Shown: positions 63,294 through 64,000 of the stretch, piece after piece
How the letters are laid out: each line of letters begins with the position of its first letter
Numbering within the stretch: position 1 is the first letter of the stretch
Assembly (NCBI GenBank): GCA_905250075.1
Contig: CAJNOP010000713.1
Span: forward strand, 13,660 to 77,659
DNA from: Rotaria sp. Silwood1
Lineage: Eukaryota > Rotifera > Eurotatoria > Philodinida > Philodinidae
Direction: 5' to 3'
Length of the DNA: 64,000 nt
Notes under the pieces: model-generated
The model's input: only the letters and a program-made list of their open reading frames with translations
Told to the model about the DNA's origin: nothing
The model's database searches: none
Program-made: the position numbers and the translations under genes

Positions 63294-64000
63294 ATGTCAG
63301 ACTCAACTGATGAAGATAATTTACGTAAAGCTAATTTTCGTCTTTGTCGAATATGTAAATGGTCTAACTATACTGGACTTGGCTTTAGTGTTGGCCGTTC
63401 AACACAACCTCCACAATATATTCAACTTGTCGATTCGAATAGTCCAGCATGTGCTACTGGTCTTAAAATTCGTGATGTTGTTCTTGCTGTTAATGGTGAA
63501 GATGTATCTGAATATGAATATGAAGAATTATCAAAGTTTATGAAAACTTCTTTAGATAATAATGATCGTCTTGAATTACTTGTTATTCAAAAACGTTTTT
63601 ATGATACATTAAATGAGAAAGGCATTTCATTTAATCCTAGATTTGCTAAAGTATTAGACACACCAAAAAATATGCCATTAGATTACAAAAATTTTCCGAA
63701 AAATATACCACGTACATGTGAAATACGTTTAAATAAAATTGATGAAACATTTGGTTTTAATATTGCTTATGGTAAAAATGATATTGGTGTATATATTCAA
63801 GAAGTAGCTCCAAATTCACCAGCTAGTAAAACAACATTACGTAAAAGTGATCGAATACTTGAAATTAATGATAAATTTGTTGATAAAGAATCAAGTAAAA
63901 ATATTGAAAAAAAATTAATTGAAGCAAAATCAAAACGTTATTTAAAGTTATATGTTGTTGATACACATACATATACATATTTTGAAAAGAATAAAATACC
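63294..64000 (+). CDS. Protein with two PDZ domains, partial (runs off window)
   Basis: The frame is open from ATG 63294 to the window end (235 codons, no stop). PDZ1 covers roughly residues 15-105 with the carboxylate-binding loop YTGLGFSV, then VDSNSPACATGLKIRDVVLAVNG. PDZ2 covers about 140-225, with FGFNIAYG as its loop and VAPNSPASKTTLRKSDRILE. In both the ligand loop keeps a usable G-phi-G-phi-type pattern (GLGF; FGFN is less standard). Such tandem PDZ proteins (for example NHERF-like) scaffold membrane receptors, channels and transporters. The missing C-terminus prevents a finer call. The upstream sequence TTTAATTAG at about 63280 could be a splice acceptor for a leader exon. A hAT MITE lies immediately upstream. 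Confidence 0.85.
   Translation, partial: MSDSTDEDNLRKANFRLCRICKWSNYTGLGFSVGRSTQPPQYIQLVDSNSPACATGLKIRDVVLAVNGEDVSEYEYEELSKFMKTSLDNNDRLELLVIQKRFYDTLNEKGISFNPRFAKVLDTPKNMPLDYKNFPKNIPRTCEIRLNKIDETFGFNIAYGKNDIGVYIQEVAPNSPASKTTLRKSDRILEINDKFVDKESSKNIEKKLIEAKSKRYLKLYVVDTHTYTYFEKNKI

Overview
The window is nuclear DNA of a small, intron-rich, AT-rich animal genome. Most introns are 45-100 nt with GT..AG borders and T-rich 3' ends. Metazoan gene families are present, and there is a G-rich TGTGGG-type tract like the telomeric repeat reported for bdelloid rotifers. A fungal-type peptide transporter sits among animal genes. My best guess is a bdelloid rotifer, by inference rather than by any diagnostic marker gene.

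Layout. 1-3.6 kb: no gene, one telomere-like G-rich tract. 3.6-5.5 kb: fungal-like POT/PTR2 oligopeptide transporter (4 exons), then a 0.9 kb foldback repeat. 11.0-20.5 kb: a 32-exon TRPM2-like channel with a C-terminal NUDT9-homology domain. 20.5-29.1 kb: gene-poor, with a piggyBac relic, hAT-type MITEs and one small hypothetical gene on the minus strand. 29.2-34.0 kb: GOLPH3 and a stand-alone NUDT9 ADP-ribose pyrophosphatase. 35.2-37.2 kb: a coiled-coil gene on the minus strand. 37-42 kb: no gene seen, then a 100-N assembly gap. 42.2-43.8 kb: the last two transmembrane segments of a class A GPCR. 43.9-47.2 kb: an R-SNARE-like gene and a cysteine-rich membrane or secreted protein. 47.3-56.3 kb: a 26-exon PPIP5K (inositol pyrophosphate kinase/phosphatase). 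57.8-58.7 kb: MESH1/HDDC3. 59.0-60.2 kb: a nest of at least three transposable elements. 63.3 kb to the end: a two-PDZ protein cut by the window edge.

The genes do not form an operon, but several handle related small molecules. The TRPM2-like channel carries a Nudix-like ADP-ribose sensor whose catalytic box is degenerate, and an intact NUDT9 that would hydrolyse ADP-ribose lies about 12 kb away. PPIP5K and MESH1 are neighbours and both act on phosphate-rich signalling molecules. A functional link from proximity is speculation.

The strongest non-coding signal is an abundance of inverted-repeat elements. Four have CAGAG/TAGAG ends and 8-bp target-site duplications that can be read directly (hAT type). 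One is a TTAA-flanked piggyBac foldback with transposase remnants. Several 0.25-0.9 kb foldbacks occur as well. Five of the largest introns each hold such an element.
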